Assembly: GCA_001872455.1 (NCBI GenBank)
Contig: MNXJ01000053.1
Coordinates: 1 to 56,439, forward strand
Length of the DNA: 56,439 bases
Direction of reading: 5' to 3'
From: Anaerolineae bacterium CG2_30_57_67
GTDB lineage: Bacteria > Chloroflexota > Anaerolineae > Anaerolineales > Villigracilaceae
The notes under the pieces were generated by a model that saw nothing but the letters and a program-made list of their open reading frames with translations, was not told the DNA's origin and did not search any database. The position numbers and the translations under genes were made by a program. Below are positions 25,980 through 33,224 of this stretch, one piece after another; position 1 is the first letter of the stretch; each line of letters begins with the position of its first letter.

Positions 25980-26083
25980 CTGTCGTGCGCGACCATCAGT
26001 GCATTTCCTGCCTGGAATGCACCTCCGAAGCCATTTGCCCGGTTGCGAAAACCTTCGTTTTCACCAGTGGAGGCCTGAAATGA
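25976..26083 (+). pseudogene. Ferredoxin-type 4Fe-4S protein, C-terminal remnant
   Basis: The reading frame gives HQCISCLECTSEAICPVAKT, a Cys-x2-Cys-x2-Cys-x5-Cys-Pro iron-sulfur motif like the ends of NapH/NosR-type polyferredoxins, followed by a stop at 26081-26083. Nothing of the gene's front half exists upstream, where the sequence is the oppositely oriented permease remnant. Its stop overlaps the next start as ATGA (26080-26083), so the pair was once an operon. Confidence 0.65.
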
Positions 26084-26777
26084 TACTCAAATCCAAAATG
26101 CTGGCCGTTGTCCTGGTCACTTTTCTCTTTGGCGGCATTCTGATTTCCTCTGCTTTCGGCTGGTGGCAGACCGAATCGACCAAACAGCCCGCCACCTTCA
26201 GCGAGGGCGAATTCGCCGGGCAGGCCAACCCCGCCGACATTCGCGGCTCGTATACCTTTGGCGATATTTCTGCCGCCTTCGCCGTCAGCAATGCCAACCC
26301 GGCGGCTTACCCGGTCAAAAACCTGGAAACCATCTACGCCGACAGCCCGCAGGAAATCGGCACCGGCTCGGTGCGTCTGTTCGTCGCCTTTTACACCGGT
26401 CTGCCCTTTGATTTGACCACCGCCGAAACCACCTACCTGCCCGAATCCGCCGCGCAGATGCTGCGGGAACTGGGGACTTGCCCCCGGAGCGGCTCGCTTT
26501 CGTAGAGAGTCACACCCTGCTGGCGGGTGAAAACGCCCCCGCGCCGGAAGCGGCTACCGTCACCCCAGCGCCCGCCCCCACCGAATCGGCGACCACCGTC
26601 AAAGGCAAAACCACCTTCGGCGAGTTGCTGGACTGGGGCGTGCCGCAGGCCGTCATCGAAAAACTGATTGGCGCGCCGCTGCCCGACCCGGCCATGACCG
26701 TCAAAGATTACGCCACCGCCAACGGCCTGGATTTTGAAACCCTGCGCCCCGCCCTGCAAGCCGAGGTGGATAATTAA
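26080..26777 (+). pseudogene. Exported or anchored protein gene with a frameshift
   Basis: The first frame (MILKSKMLAVVLVTFLFGGI, one membrane anchor, about residues 7-27) runs to a stop at 26503-26505. The family-like sequence continues in another frame from about 26478 (LPPERLAFVESHTLLAGENA) to 26777. Adding one G in the run GGGG at 26472-26475 would join them. The joined protein would be about 232 residues, with a C-terminal region (KTTFGELLDWGVPQAVIEKL...) that I associate with partners of iron-sulfur membrane proteins. Either a real inactivation or a base-calling error. Confidence 0.65.
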
Positions 26778-26825
26778 ACAAGTATAGCCTCTCAAAAATG
26801 CTTGACTGCTAGATAAAAAGATCAT

Positions 26826-26866
26826 CCTCGGTAAAATTGGTATTGCCAAACACCTGACTACCGAGG
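26826..26866. repeat. Inverted repeat CCTCGGTA / TACCGAGG
   Basis: Perfect 8-base arms (26826-26833 and 26859-26866) around a 25-base centre, in the 460-bp stretch between the frameshifted gene and rpsU. Ten bases later an 11-codon open frame (26876-26911) reads MKHSTLKPWQE then stop, reminiscent of the LKPWQ segment near the DNA-binding end of IS630-type transposases. Probably the residue of an insertion sequence. Confidence 0.35.
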
Positions 26867-26915
26867 AGTATCGATATGAAGCATAGCACGCTCAAGCCAT
26901 GGCAAGAATAAGTGT

Positions 26916-27043
26916 CCCAAAATAGTGTGCACGCACAAGGTTGTCAGGGCGCAGTGGACGGAGTACAAAATCTCCTGATTTTGCTCGAAAGTCAGGAGAC
27001 TTTCGACTCCATCCCTGACATGATTTGCGTGCACCCCCAAAAT
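26916..27043. mobile_element. MITE-like palindromic element flanked by 8-bp direct repeats
   Basis: An imperfect inverted repeat of about 110 bases. Outer arms GTGCACGCA (26927-26935) and TGCGTGCAC (27026-27034) are perfect. Inner stems are TGTCAGGG (26942-26949) with CCCTGACA (27013-27020), GGAGT (26960-26964) with ACTCC (27006-27010), and an 11-bp apical stem 26972-26982 with 26988-26998. The element is bracketed by the direct repeat CCCAAAAT at 26916-26923 and 27036-27043, as expected of a target-site duplication. It carries no gene. Confidence 0.65.
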
Positions 27044-27050
27044 TTGCGGC

Positions 27051-27079
27051 TTCCACCAGAAGAAGGTGTGTAGTATAAT
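27051..27079 (+). promoter_or_regulatory. Promoter for rpsU-infA
   Basis: A consensus -10 TATAAT at 27074-27079 with TTCCAC at 27051-27056, spacing 17. It starts 8 bp after the palindromic element's right direct repeat, so that insertion sits immediately upstream of the promoter. The start point would be near 27086, giving a leader of about 150 bases. Confidence 0.6.
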
Positions 27080-27085
27080 TCTAAA

Positions 27086-27237
27086 GTTACAGTTCAGCTC
27101 TCGTTGACTCTCAAGGAGTTTTGCAGGAATTGTTCTTTGTTATCTAGTTCATTCCTCTACGCAAAGATGCTCGGCTGTGTCTGTGACGCGCCGAGTTTTC
27201 TTTTTTTCATTCCCTCATGGAAGGGAGGTGAATTTAC
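27086..27237 (+). promoter_or_regulatory. rpsU leader with internal terminator (attenuator candidate)
   Basis: Between the promoter and rpsU there is a strong intrinsic terminator: CTCGGC (27170-27175) with GCCGAG (27190-27195) followed by TTTTCTTTTTTT (27196-27207). Upstream, AGGAAT (27125-27130) can pair with ATTCCT (27151-27156) and ACTC with GAGT near 27110-27120. Either a small RNA of about 120 bases ends here or read-through into rpsU is regulated. Confidence 0.6.
27170..27207 (+). terminator. Intrinsic terminator upstream of rpsU
   Basis: Six GC-rich pairs plus weaker inner pairs and an interrupted 12-base T-run. It lies 31 bases before the rpsU start codon and 91 bases after the -10 box, so it can only act on a leader transcript or small RNA. 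Confidence 0.75.
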
Positions 27238-27435
27238 ATGACCGCAGTCTATTTACGACAAAATGAGTCTCAAGATCAACTGCTGAAGCGTTTCCGCAAA
27301 AAGGTAGTTAAGAGTGGCGTTTTAAGCACCATACGCCGCAAACGTTGGTTTGTTTCCAAAAGTGAACAACACCGTATGGATGAAAAAAAGGCGATTCGCC
27401 GTCTGAAGCGTCGCCAAGTAAAAAGTTTTGAGTAG
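27238..27435 (+). CDS. rpsU: 30S ribosomal protein S21
   Basis: 65 residues. S21 sits near the anti-Shine-Dalgarno end of 16S rRNA and assists initiation. The sequence [20 protein letters not shown] then [14 protein letters not shown] is diagnostic. The start follows GAAGGGAGGTGAATTTAC, a perfect ribosome-binding site. It is coupled to infA, only 17 bp away, so two initiation-related genes share one leader with an attenuator-like terminator. Confidence 0.95.
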   Translation: MTAVYLRQNESQDQLLKRFRKKVVKSGVLSTIRRKRWFVSKSEQHRMDEKKAIRRLKRRQVKSFE

Positions 27436-27452
27436 GTTGGTTGGAGGTGTGT

Positions 27453-27710
27453 ATGGCGAAAGATGACGATAAACTGGTGATGGAAGGTCTGGTGATCGAA
27501 GCCTTGCCTGGGACGCAGTTCAAAGTCCGGCTTGACAACGGTCACGAGGTCCTGGCCTATCTTTCGGGAAAGATGCGCAAGTTCTACATCCGCATCCTGT
27601 TGGGAGATCATGTCAAGGTAGAAATGTCGCCTTATGACCTGACCCGTGGGCGAATTACGTATCGCCAAAAGAAAACGGCCAGCGGCGAATTCATGCTCGA
27701 TAGTAAATAG
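27453..27710 (+). CDS. infA: Translation initiation factor IF-1
   Basis: 85 residues from ATG 27453, which follows TTGGAGGTGTGT; a TTG start at 27441 is less likely. IF-1 is an S1-like OB-fold that occupies the A site during initiation. Segments [35 protein letters not shown] and [12 protein letters not shown] are diagnostic. It has a tail about 13 residues longer than usual. In many bacteria infA lies between map and rpmJ; here it is with rpsU. Confidence 0.95.
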   Translation: MAKDDDKLVMEGLVIEALPGTQFKVRLDNGHEVLAYLSGKMRKFYIRILLGDHVKVEMSPYDLTRGRITYRQKKTASGEFMLDSK

Positions 27711-27733
27711 CCATACCGCCAGATAGCGCAATC

Positions 27734-27765
27734 AAAAAGGCAGGGAATACATCCCCTGCCTTTTT
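27734..27765. terminator. Bidirectional terminator after infA
   Basis: AAAAAGGCAGGG (27734-27745) is the complement of CCCTGCCTTTTT (27754-27765), so a T-run follows the stem on both strands. It ends infA (plus) and the converging DHOD-like gene (minus, stop at 27790). Confidence 0.85.
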
Positions 27766-27789
27766 CGTTGTCTGATTTTAATTTTGAGC

Positions 27790-28791
27790 TTACGGCAAAC
27801 TCTTCCAGGAGGAAAGCACGCGCATGTAGTTGGCGCGCTCAAAGGCGGCGGGTTCGCGCACCGATTTCTGGCTCATGGCGCCTTGCATTTGCTGAATGCT
27901 GGTGTATTCGTGCTGCTCCATCCACGACTGCATGACGCCGAGCATGTCGGCAACGCGGCCATAGCCATTGGCCAGCAGTTCGGAAGCCAGCATGGTGACT
28001 TTTGCGCCCGCCATCATGACTTTCAGCGCGTCCTGGCCGGTGTGGACGCCGCTGGTCAGGGCGAAATCGGCGTGGATGTTGCCGTGCAGGATGGAAATCC
28101 AGCGCAGGGGCAGGTTGAGTTCATCGGAACTGCTCAGGTGAAGGGTGTGAGTCACTTCCAAGTTTTCCAGGTCAAAATCGGGTTGGTAGAAGCGGTTGAA
28201 CAGCACCAGGCCGTCGGCCCCGGCTTGTACCAGCCGCGTGGCAAAGTTGGGCAGCGCGGTAATGAAGGGGCTAAGTTTGACGGCCAGCGGAATGGTGACA
28301 CTGTTCTTGACATCGGCCACCAGCTCGACGTAGGTATTTTCCAATTCGGCGGCAGTCAGCGCCGGGTCGGTGGCGATGTAGTACAGGTTGAGTTCCAGCG
28401 CGTCGGCGCCGGCGTCTTGCATGTGGCGGGCGTAGCGCGTCCAGCCGCCTTTGGAGACGCCGTTCAGGCTGGCGATGACCGGCACAGAGACGGCTTTTTT
28501 GACGGCGCTGAGATGGTCGAGGTATTTGCCCGGCCCCATGGCGTAGGTGCCGCTGTCGGGCAGGTAGGAGGTGGCTTCGGCAAAAGATTCAGTTCCGCGC
28601 GTCAGGTAGTGGTCAAGTTCCAGGCTTTCGTGGATGATTTGTTCTTCAAAGAGCGAGTACATTACCATTGCGCCGACGCCCGCCTGCTCTAATTTTTTGG
28701 CGCTATCAATTTTTTTGGTAAGCGGCGAGGCCGAAGCGACGATCGGATTTTTCAGGGTCAGGCCCAGGTAATGGGTAGTCAGGTCAGTCAT
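27790..28791 (-). CDS. Dihydroorotate dehydrogenase-like flavoprotein
   Basis: 333 residues, TIM-barrel of the DHOD class ([20 protein letters not shown] at the start, [12 protein letters not shown] and [10 protein letters not shown] in the barrel). I know this subgroup as a dihydroorotate dehydrogenase-like protein often found next to nifJ. The usual DHOD active-site context is altered, so pyrimidine synthesis is not assured; a redox role with the oxidoreductase is an inference from neighbourhood. Start preceded by CCGGAGAAAATCGT on the minus strand. A hairpin separates it from nifJ. Confidence 0.85.
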   Translation of the reverse strand: MTDLTTHYLGLTLKNPIVASASPLTKKIDSAKKLEQAGVGAMVMYSLFEEQIIHESLELDHYLTRGTESFAEATSYLPDSGTYAMGPGKYLDHLSAVKKAVSVPVIASLNGVSKGGWTRYARHMQDAGADALELNLYYIATDPALTAAELENTYVELVADVKNSVTIPLAVKLSPFITALPNFATRLVQAGADGLVLFNRFYQPDFDLENLEVTHTLHLSSSDELNLPLRWISILHGNIHADFALTSGVHTGQDALKVMMAGAKVTMLASELLANGYGRVADMLGVMQSWMEQHEYTSIQQMQGAMSQKSVREPAAFERANYMRVLSSWKSLP

Positions 28792-28822
28792 ACGATTTTC
28801 TCCGGAGGAAAGTCCATTTGAA

Positions 28823-28852
28823 AGAGATGGACGCGTTCAGGCGTCCATCTCT
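28823..28852 (-). terminator. Hairpin between nifJ and the DHOD-like gene
   Basis: A perfect 12-bp inverted repeat (AGAGATGGACGC, 28823-28834, with 28841-28852) with a 6-base loop. On the minus strand only TTTC follows, so it may act as a partial terminator or RNA-stability element lowering expression of the downstream gene relative to nifJ. Confidence 0.5.
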
Positions 28853-28863
28853 GGCGAAAGCGA

Positions 28864-31800
28864 TTAATTTTCTTTCTGGTCGTTTTCTTTGGAATAGCTC
28901 ATGGCGGCCATTTGCTGGTAAAACTCCCAGTGGGTTTTGACGTTGTGCTGGGCTTCTTTAAGTAAAAGTTCGGCGCGTTGTTCGTCACTTTGCAGCAGCA
29001 TGCGATAGCGGGTTTCGTTGTAGACGTACTGGTCGAGGCTGATGCTGGGTTCTTTCGAGTCAATTTGCAGGGGGTTTTGCCCTTGCGTCGCCAGAGCCGG
29101 GTTGTAGCGGTAGAGCGGCCAGTGACCGGACTGAACAGCCAATTTTTGCTGCTCGAGGCCCTTCGACATATCAATGCCGTGGGCGATGCAGTGGCTGTAG
29201 GCGATAATCAACGACGGGCCATCGAAGGCTTCGGCTTCCAAGACGGCTTTCAGTGTTTGCTGGTCGCTGGCGCCCATGGCGATGCGGGCCACGTAAACAT
29301 AGCCGTACGACATGGCAATCAGGCCGAGGTCTTTTTTGGCGGTGCCTTTGCCTGCCATGGCGAACTTGGCGACAGCGCCCAGCGGCGTGGATTTGGAGGC
29401 CTGCCCGCCCGTGTTGGAGTAGACTTCTGTATCCAGCACCATGACATTGACATTGCGCCCAGACGCCAGCACGTGATCGAGACCGCCGTAGCCGATGTCG
29501 TAGGCCCAGCCGTCGCCGCCGAAAATCCAGACAGATTTTTTGACGAGAATGTCGGCCAGCGAGAGCAGATCTTTGGCTTTGGTGTCATTTTTCAGTTTCG
29601 CGAGTTGTTCCTTCAGGATGGAAACCCGCGCGCGCTGATGTTGGATGCCCAACTCGCTGTTTTGGTCGGCGTTGAGCAGGCCATCCACCAGTTCCGGGCC
29701 AAGTTCCGGCGCGAAGTGGGGCAGCAGCTCGCGGGCGTATTCCAGCTGTTTGTCAAGCGTCAGACGCATGCCCAGGCCAAATTCCGCGTTGTCTTCAAAC
29801 AGCGAGTTGGACCAGGCTGGGCCGCGTCCTTCCTTGTTCACCGCCCAGGGCGTCGTCGGCAGGTTGCCACCGTAGATGGAGGAACAGCCGGTGGCGTTGG
29901 CAATCACCGCCCGCTCGCCGAATAACTGCGAGACGAGTTTGATGTAGGGGGTTTCACCACAGCCCGCGCAAGCGCCCGAAAATTCAAAGAGCGGTTGCAG
30001 CAGCTGCGAATTTTTGATGGTGTTCGGGGTGATTTGGGTGCGGTCAACTTCCGGCAGGTTGAAGAAGAACTCCCAGTTGGCGGCTTCGCGCTCGCGGATG
30101 GCGGGCTGCGGTGCCATGTTGATGGCTTTGCGCCCGACCTGGGTTTTGTCTTTGGCCGGGCAGGCTTCCACGCACAGCGTGCAGCCGGTGCAATCTTCGG
30201 GCGCAACCTGAATGGTGTAGGCCATGCCGGGGAATTCTTTGAACTTGGAGTCCATGTGCTTGAAGGATTCGGGCGCCTGTTCGAGCGCGGCTTTGTCATA
30301 CACCTTGTGGCGGATGACGGCGTGGGGGCAGACGAAGACGCATTTGCCGCACTGAATGCACAAATCGGGCTCCCAAACCGGGATTTCGAGCGCGATGTTG
30401 CGTTTTTCCCAGCGGGTTGTGGCGCTGGGATAGGTTCCGTCCACCGGCATGGCCGAGACGGGTACATCGTCGCCTTCGTAGGCAATCATCGGGCCGAGCA
30501 CGTTGCGCACGAATTCGGGCGCTCCCGCCGGGACGGGCGCGCGGCGGCTGGTAACGCTGGTCAGTTTGCTCGGCGTGCTGATTTCATGCAGGTTGGCGAG
30601 GGTCTGGTCCACCGCCTCAAAGTTTTGCTTGATGACCGCCTCGCCGCGTTTGCCATAGGTTTTTTGAATGGCGTGTTTGATTTCTTCAATGGCCTGTTCG
30701 CGCGGCAAAACGCCAGAAATGGCGAAGAAGCAGGTCTGCATAATGGTATTGATGCGCGTTCCCATGCCGGTTTTTTCCGCCACGTCGTAGGCGTTGATCA
30801 CGTACACCTTGAGCTTTTTCTCCAGGATGGCTTTTTGCGCTTCCAGCGGCAGGGTGTCCCACACCTTTTCGGGTTCTTCCAGGCTGTTGAGCAGGAAAAT
30901 CCCGCCCGGCTGGGCATATTTCAGCACGTCAATCCGTTCCAAAAAGCTGAACTGGTGGCAAGCCACAAAGTTGGCGGTGTTGGGCGCAATCAGATACGGC
31001 GCTTTAATCGGTTTCGACCCAAAGCGCAAGTGCGAGATGGTGATCGAGCCGGATTTCTTCGAGTCATAGACAAAATAGCCCTGGGCAAAGTTGTCGGTTT
31101 CGACGCCGATAATCTTGATGGAATTTTTGTTCGCGCCGACCGTGCCATCCGAACCCAGGCCAAAGAAAACGCAGCGCACGGTTTCAGGATATTCGACCGA
31201 AAAAGACGGGTCGTAGGCCAGGCTGGTGCCCGAAAGGTCATCGTTGATGCCGATGGTGAAGTGATTTTTCGGCTGGGGCCGGGTCATTTCATCAAAAATG
31301 CCCTTGACCATGGCCGGGGTAAATTCTTTGGAAGAAAGCCCGTAGCGCCCGCCGATGGTTTTGACGCCGTTGCGGCCCGTCTCCACCAGCGCGTTGACTA
31401 CGTCCAAATAAAGCGGTTCGCCAGCCGAGCCGGGTTCCTTGGTGCGGTCGAGCACAGCGAGCGTCTTGGCCGAGGTCGGAATGGCCTGTGCCAGCGCCTC
31501 AACCGAAAGCGGGCGATACAGCCGCACACGCAGCAGGCCGACCTTTTCGCCTTTTTCGACCAGGAAGTTGACCGTCGCCTCGACGGTTTCGGCGCCCGAA
31601 CCCATCACGACGATGACGCGCTCGGCCTGCGGGTGGCCGACATAATCAAACAGGTGATACTGGCGTCCGGTCAGCCCGGCGAATTTATCCATCTGCGCCT
31701 GAACAATGCCAGGAACGGCGCTGTAATATGGGTTGGAACTTTCGCGCCCCTGGAAGTAAACATCCGGGTTCATGGCGGTGCCGCGAATGAACGGATTTTC

Positions 31801-32433
31801 GGGCTTCAGGCCGCGATTGCGATGCGCGCGCACCAGGTCGTCGTCAATCATGGCGCGCAAAACGTCATCTTCGAGATATTCAATTTTGGCAACTTCGTGC
31901 GAGGTGCGGAACCCGTCAAAAAAGTGCATGAACGGGATGCGGCTCTGCAGGGTGGCGGCTTGCGCAATCAGGGCGAAGTCGTGCGCCTCCTGGACGCTGC
32001 CCGAGCTGAGCAGCGCCCAGCCCGTCTGACGGGTCGCCATCACATCTTGATGATCGCCAAAAATGGAGAGTGATTGCGCGGCGATGGAGCGCGCGGCCAC
32101 ATGAAAAACGGTGCTGGTCAGCTCGCCTGCAATTTTGTACATATTGGGAATCATCAAAAGCAGGCCCTGGCTGGCGGTGAAGGTGGTTGTCAGCGCGCCA
32201 GTTTGCAGCGAGCCGTGTACCGCGCCCGCCGCGCCGCCTTCCGATTGCATTTCTGCCACCAGCGGAATGGTGTTCCAGATGTTGCGCTTGCCCTTGGCCG
32301 ACCACTCATCGGAAAGTTCGCCCATGCCCGAAGACGGCGTGATGGGGTAAATGGCGATGACTTCGTTGGTGCGGTGCGCAACGGATGCGGCGGCTTCGTT
32401 GCCGTCAATGGTGATGAATTGTTTTTTTGCCAT
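28864..32433 (-). CDS. nifJ: Pyruvate:ferredoxin (flavodoxin) oxidoreductase, single chain
   Basis: 1189 residues, normal for the homodimeric enzyme. It cleaves pyruvate with CoA to acetyl-CoA, CO2 and reduced ferredoxin. Order: alpha-like domain (YPITPSSGMGELSDEWSA), gamma-like domain, ferredoxin domain with CIQCGKCVFVCPH (near residue 693) and CTGCTLCVEACPA (near 748), then beta-like TPP domain with GACAGCGETPYIKLVSQLFG and GGDGWAYDIGYGG (near 972). All cluster cysteines appear present. Start preceded by CAAGGAGTTTTTTCCAC on the minus strand. Points to an anaerobic or facultative fermentative lifestyle. Confidence 0.96.
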   Translation of the reverse strand: MAKKQFITIDGNEAAASVAHRTNEVIAIYPITPSSGMGELSDEWSAKGKRNIWNTIPLVAEMQSEGGAAGAVHGSLQTGALTTTFTASQGLLLMIPNMYKIAGELTSTVFHVAARSIAAQSLSIFGDHQDVMATRQTGWALLSSGSVQEAHDFALIAQAATLQSRIPFMHFFDGFRTSHEVAKIEYLEDDVLRAMIDDDLVRAHRNRGLKPENPFIRGTAMNPDVYFQGRESSNPYYSAVPGIVQAQMDKFAGLTGRQYHLFDYVGHPQAERVIVVMGSGAETVEATVNFLVEKGEKVGLLRVRLYRPLSVEALAQAIPTSAKTLAVLDRTKEPGSAGEPLYLDVVNALVETGRNGVKTIGGRYGLSSKEFTPAMVKGIFDEMTRPQPKNHFTIGINDDLSGTSLAYDPSFSVEYPETVRCVFFGLGSDGTVGANKNSIKIIGVETDNFAQGYFVYDSKKSGSITISHLRFGSKPIKAPYLIAPNTANFVACHQFSFLERIDVLKYAQPGGIFLLNSLEEPEKVWDTLPLEAQKAILEKKLKVYVINAYDVAEKTGMGTRINTIMQTCFFAISGVLPREQAIEEIKHAIQKTYGKRGEAVIKQNFEAVDQTLANLHEISTPSKLTSVTSRRAPVPAGAPEFVRNVLGPMIAYEGDDVPVSAMPVDGTYPSATTRWEKRNIALEIPVWEPDLCIQCGKCVFVCPHAVIRHKVYDKAALEQAPESFKHMDSKFKEFPGMAYTIQVAPEDCTGCTLCVEACPAKDKTQVGRKAINMAPQPAIREREAANWEFFFNLPEVDRTQITPNTIKNSQLLQPLFEFSGACAGCGETPYIKLVSQLFGERAVIANATGCSSIYGGNLPTTPWAVNKEGRGPAWSNSLFEDNAEFGLGMRLTLDKQLEYARELLPHFAPELGPELVDGLLNADQNSELGIQHQRARVSILKEQLAKLKNDTKAKDLLSLADILVKKSVWIFGGDGWAYDIGYGGLDHVLASGRNVNVMVLDTEVYSNTGGQASKSTPLGAVAKFAMAGKGTAKKDLGLIAMSYGYVYVARIAMGASDQQTLKAVLEAEAFDGPSLIIAYSHCIAHGIDMSKGLEQQKLAVQSGHWPLYRYNPALATQGQNPLQIDSKEPSISLDQYVYNETRYRMLLQSDEQRAELLLKEAQHNVKTHWEFYQQMAAMSYSKENDQKEN

Positions 32434-32457
32434 GTGGAAAAAACTCCTTGAAATAAA

Positions 32458-32475
32458 CAGGACAGTCTTGTCCTG
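32458..32475. promoter_or_regulatory. Palindrome in the nifJ leader
   Basis: CAGGACA (32458-32464) and TGTCCTG (32469-32475), perfect 7-base arms with a 4-base centre, 25 bases upstream of the nifJ start. It could be an operator or an RNA hairpin close to the ribosome-binding site. No known binding motif was matched. Confidence 0.4.
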
Positions 32476-32547
32476 GTGGAATGGCGAAATATCCGTACAA
32501 GTTTAGTCGCCCCGCGCTTTTTAGGAAAGTAATATTTTACATATAAA

Positions 32548-32591
32548 AAACCTGCGGGTTGTCATATATTCGGACAATAACCCGCAGGTTT
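32548..32591 (-). terminator. Terminator after the NUDIX gene
   Basis: A 13-base inverted repeat AAACCTGCGGGTT (32548-32560) with AACCCGCAGGTTT (32579-32591), followed on the minus strand by TTTTTTATAT. It separates the NUDIX gene from the nifJ promoter region. Confidence 0.85.
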
Positions 32592-32634
32592 GTAAGAATT
32601 GAATTTTTGTGTTGTGGCTGGCAGTTTGGTCGGG

Positions 32635-33162
32635 CTAAAAGTGGCTGCGCGCCAGCAGCAGCGCGGCCAGCGTTTTGGCGTCTGGCAGGTCGCCGTTGAG
32701 TGACATTTCCAATGCGCGCGCGGCGGGGATGATTTCATTTTGCAAAAATTCATCCGCGTCGGCCTCAAGCGGGTCGGGGAATAGTCCCCTCGCCAGGTAA
32801 ACATGCATCAGCTCGGTAGAGTAGCCCGGAGCCAGGTAAAAACTTCCCAGCGCGGTAATTTCGCGGGCGTTCATCCCGGTTTCCTCGCGCAGTTCGCGCC
32901 GGGCGCAATCTGCCGGGGCTTCGCCTGCTTCCAGCGTTCCGGCGGGCAGTTCGAGCAGGTCAACGCTGGCGGCGTGGCGATATTGGCGCACGAAAATCAG
33001 GTTTCCCGCTTCGTCGAGCGGAATCAAAATCACCGAGCCGTGATGCTCGATGATGTCAAAGCGCGTTTCTGCCCCGGAGGGGGTGCGCAGCAGGTCGCGC
33101 CGAATGGTGAAGGCGCGCCCTTTGTAGACGGTTTCGCTGGCGAGCAGGTCAAATTTTTGCAT
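32635..33162 (-). CDS. NUDIX hydrolase, ADP-ribose pyrophosphatase type
   Basis: 175 residues. The NUDIX box is complete: GTLEAGEAPADCARRELREE followed by TGM, with the metal-binding REXXEE core. The N-terminal SETVYKGRAFTIRRDLLRTP and the placement of VRQYRHAASVDLLELPAGTL resemble ADP-ribose pyrophosphatases. Substrate is inferred from this resemblance. Start preceded by AAGGAAACC on the minus strand, partly within the T-run of the LysM-gene terminator. Confidence 0.88.
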   Translation of the reverse strand: MQKFDLLASETVYKGRAFTIRRDLLRTPSGAETRFDIIEHHGSVILIPLDEAGNLIFVRQYRHAASVDLLELPAGTLEAGEAPADCARRELREETGMNAREITALGSFYLAPGYSTELMHVYLARGLFPDPLEADADEFLQNEIIPAARALEMSLNGDLPDAKTLAALLLARSHF

Positions 33163-33172
33163 GGGTTTCCTT

Positions 33173-33205
33173 AAAAAAAGGAGGAAAGACGGGTGTCTTT
33201 CCTCC
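33173..33205 (-). terminator. Terminator after the LysM lipoprotein gene
   Basis: GGAGGAAAGAC (33180-33190) pairs perfectly with GTCTTTCCTCC (33195-33205) over a 4-base loop; the minus strand continues with seven T (33173-33179). Strong intrinsic terminator. Confidence 0.88.
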
Positions 33206-33224
33206 GGAGATGAAAAGCGTTTTT

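Noticed and set aside
25639-26079. Long N-terminal extension (288 codons total) of the gene starting at 26080
   Set aside because: The extension runs antisense through the permease remnant; the real start is ATG 26080, which overlaps the ferredoxin-type stop codon and begins with a membrane anchor.
26927-27034. Known structured RNA (for example 6S or a riboswitch)
   Set aside because: The fold is one long imperfect hairpin with flanking direct repeats, which fits a transposable element better; no conserved riboswitch core was recognised.
29995-32073. 692-codon open frame antisense to nifJ
   Set aside because: The minus strand encodes an unmistakable full-length pyruvate:ferredoxin oxidoreductase with cluster and TPP motifs; the antisense frame is a by-product of GC-rich codon use and resembles no protein.
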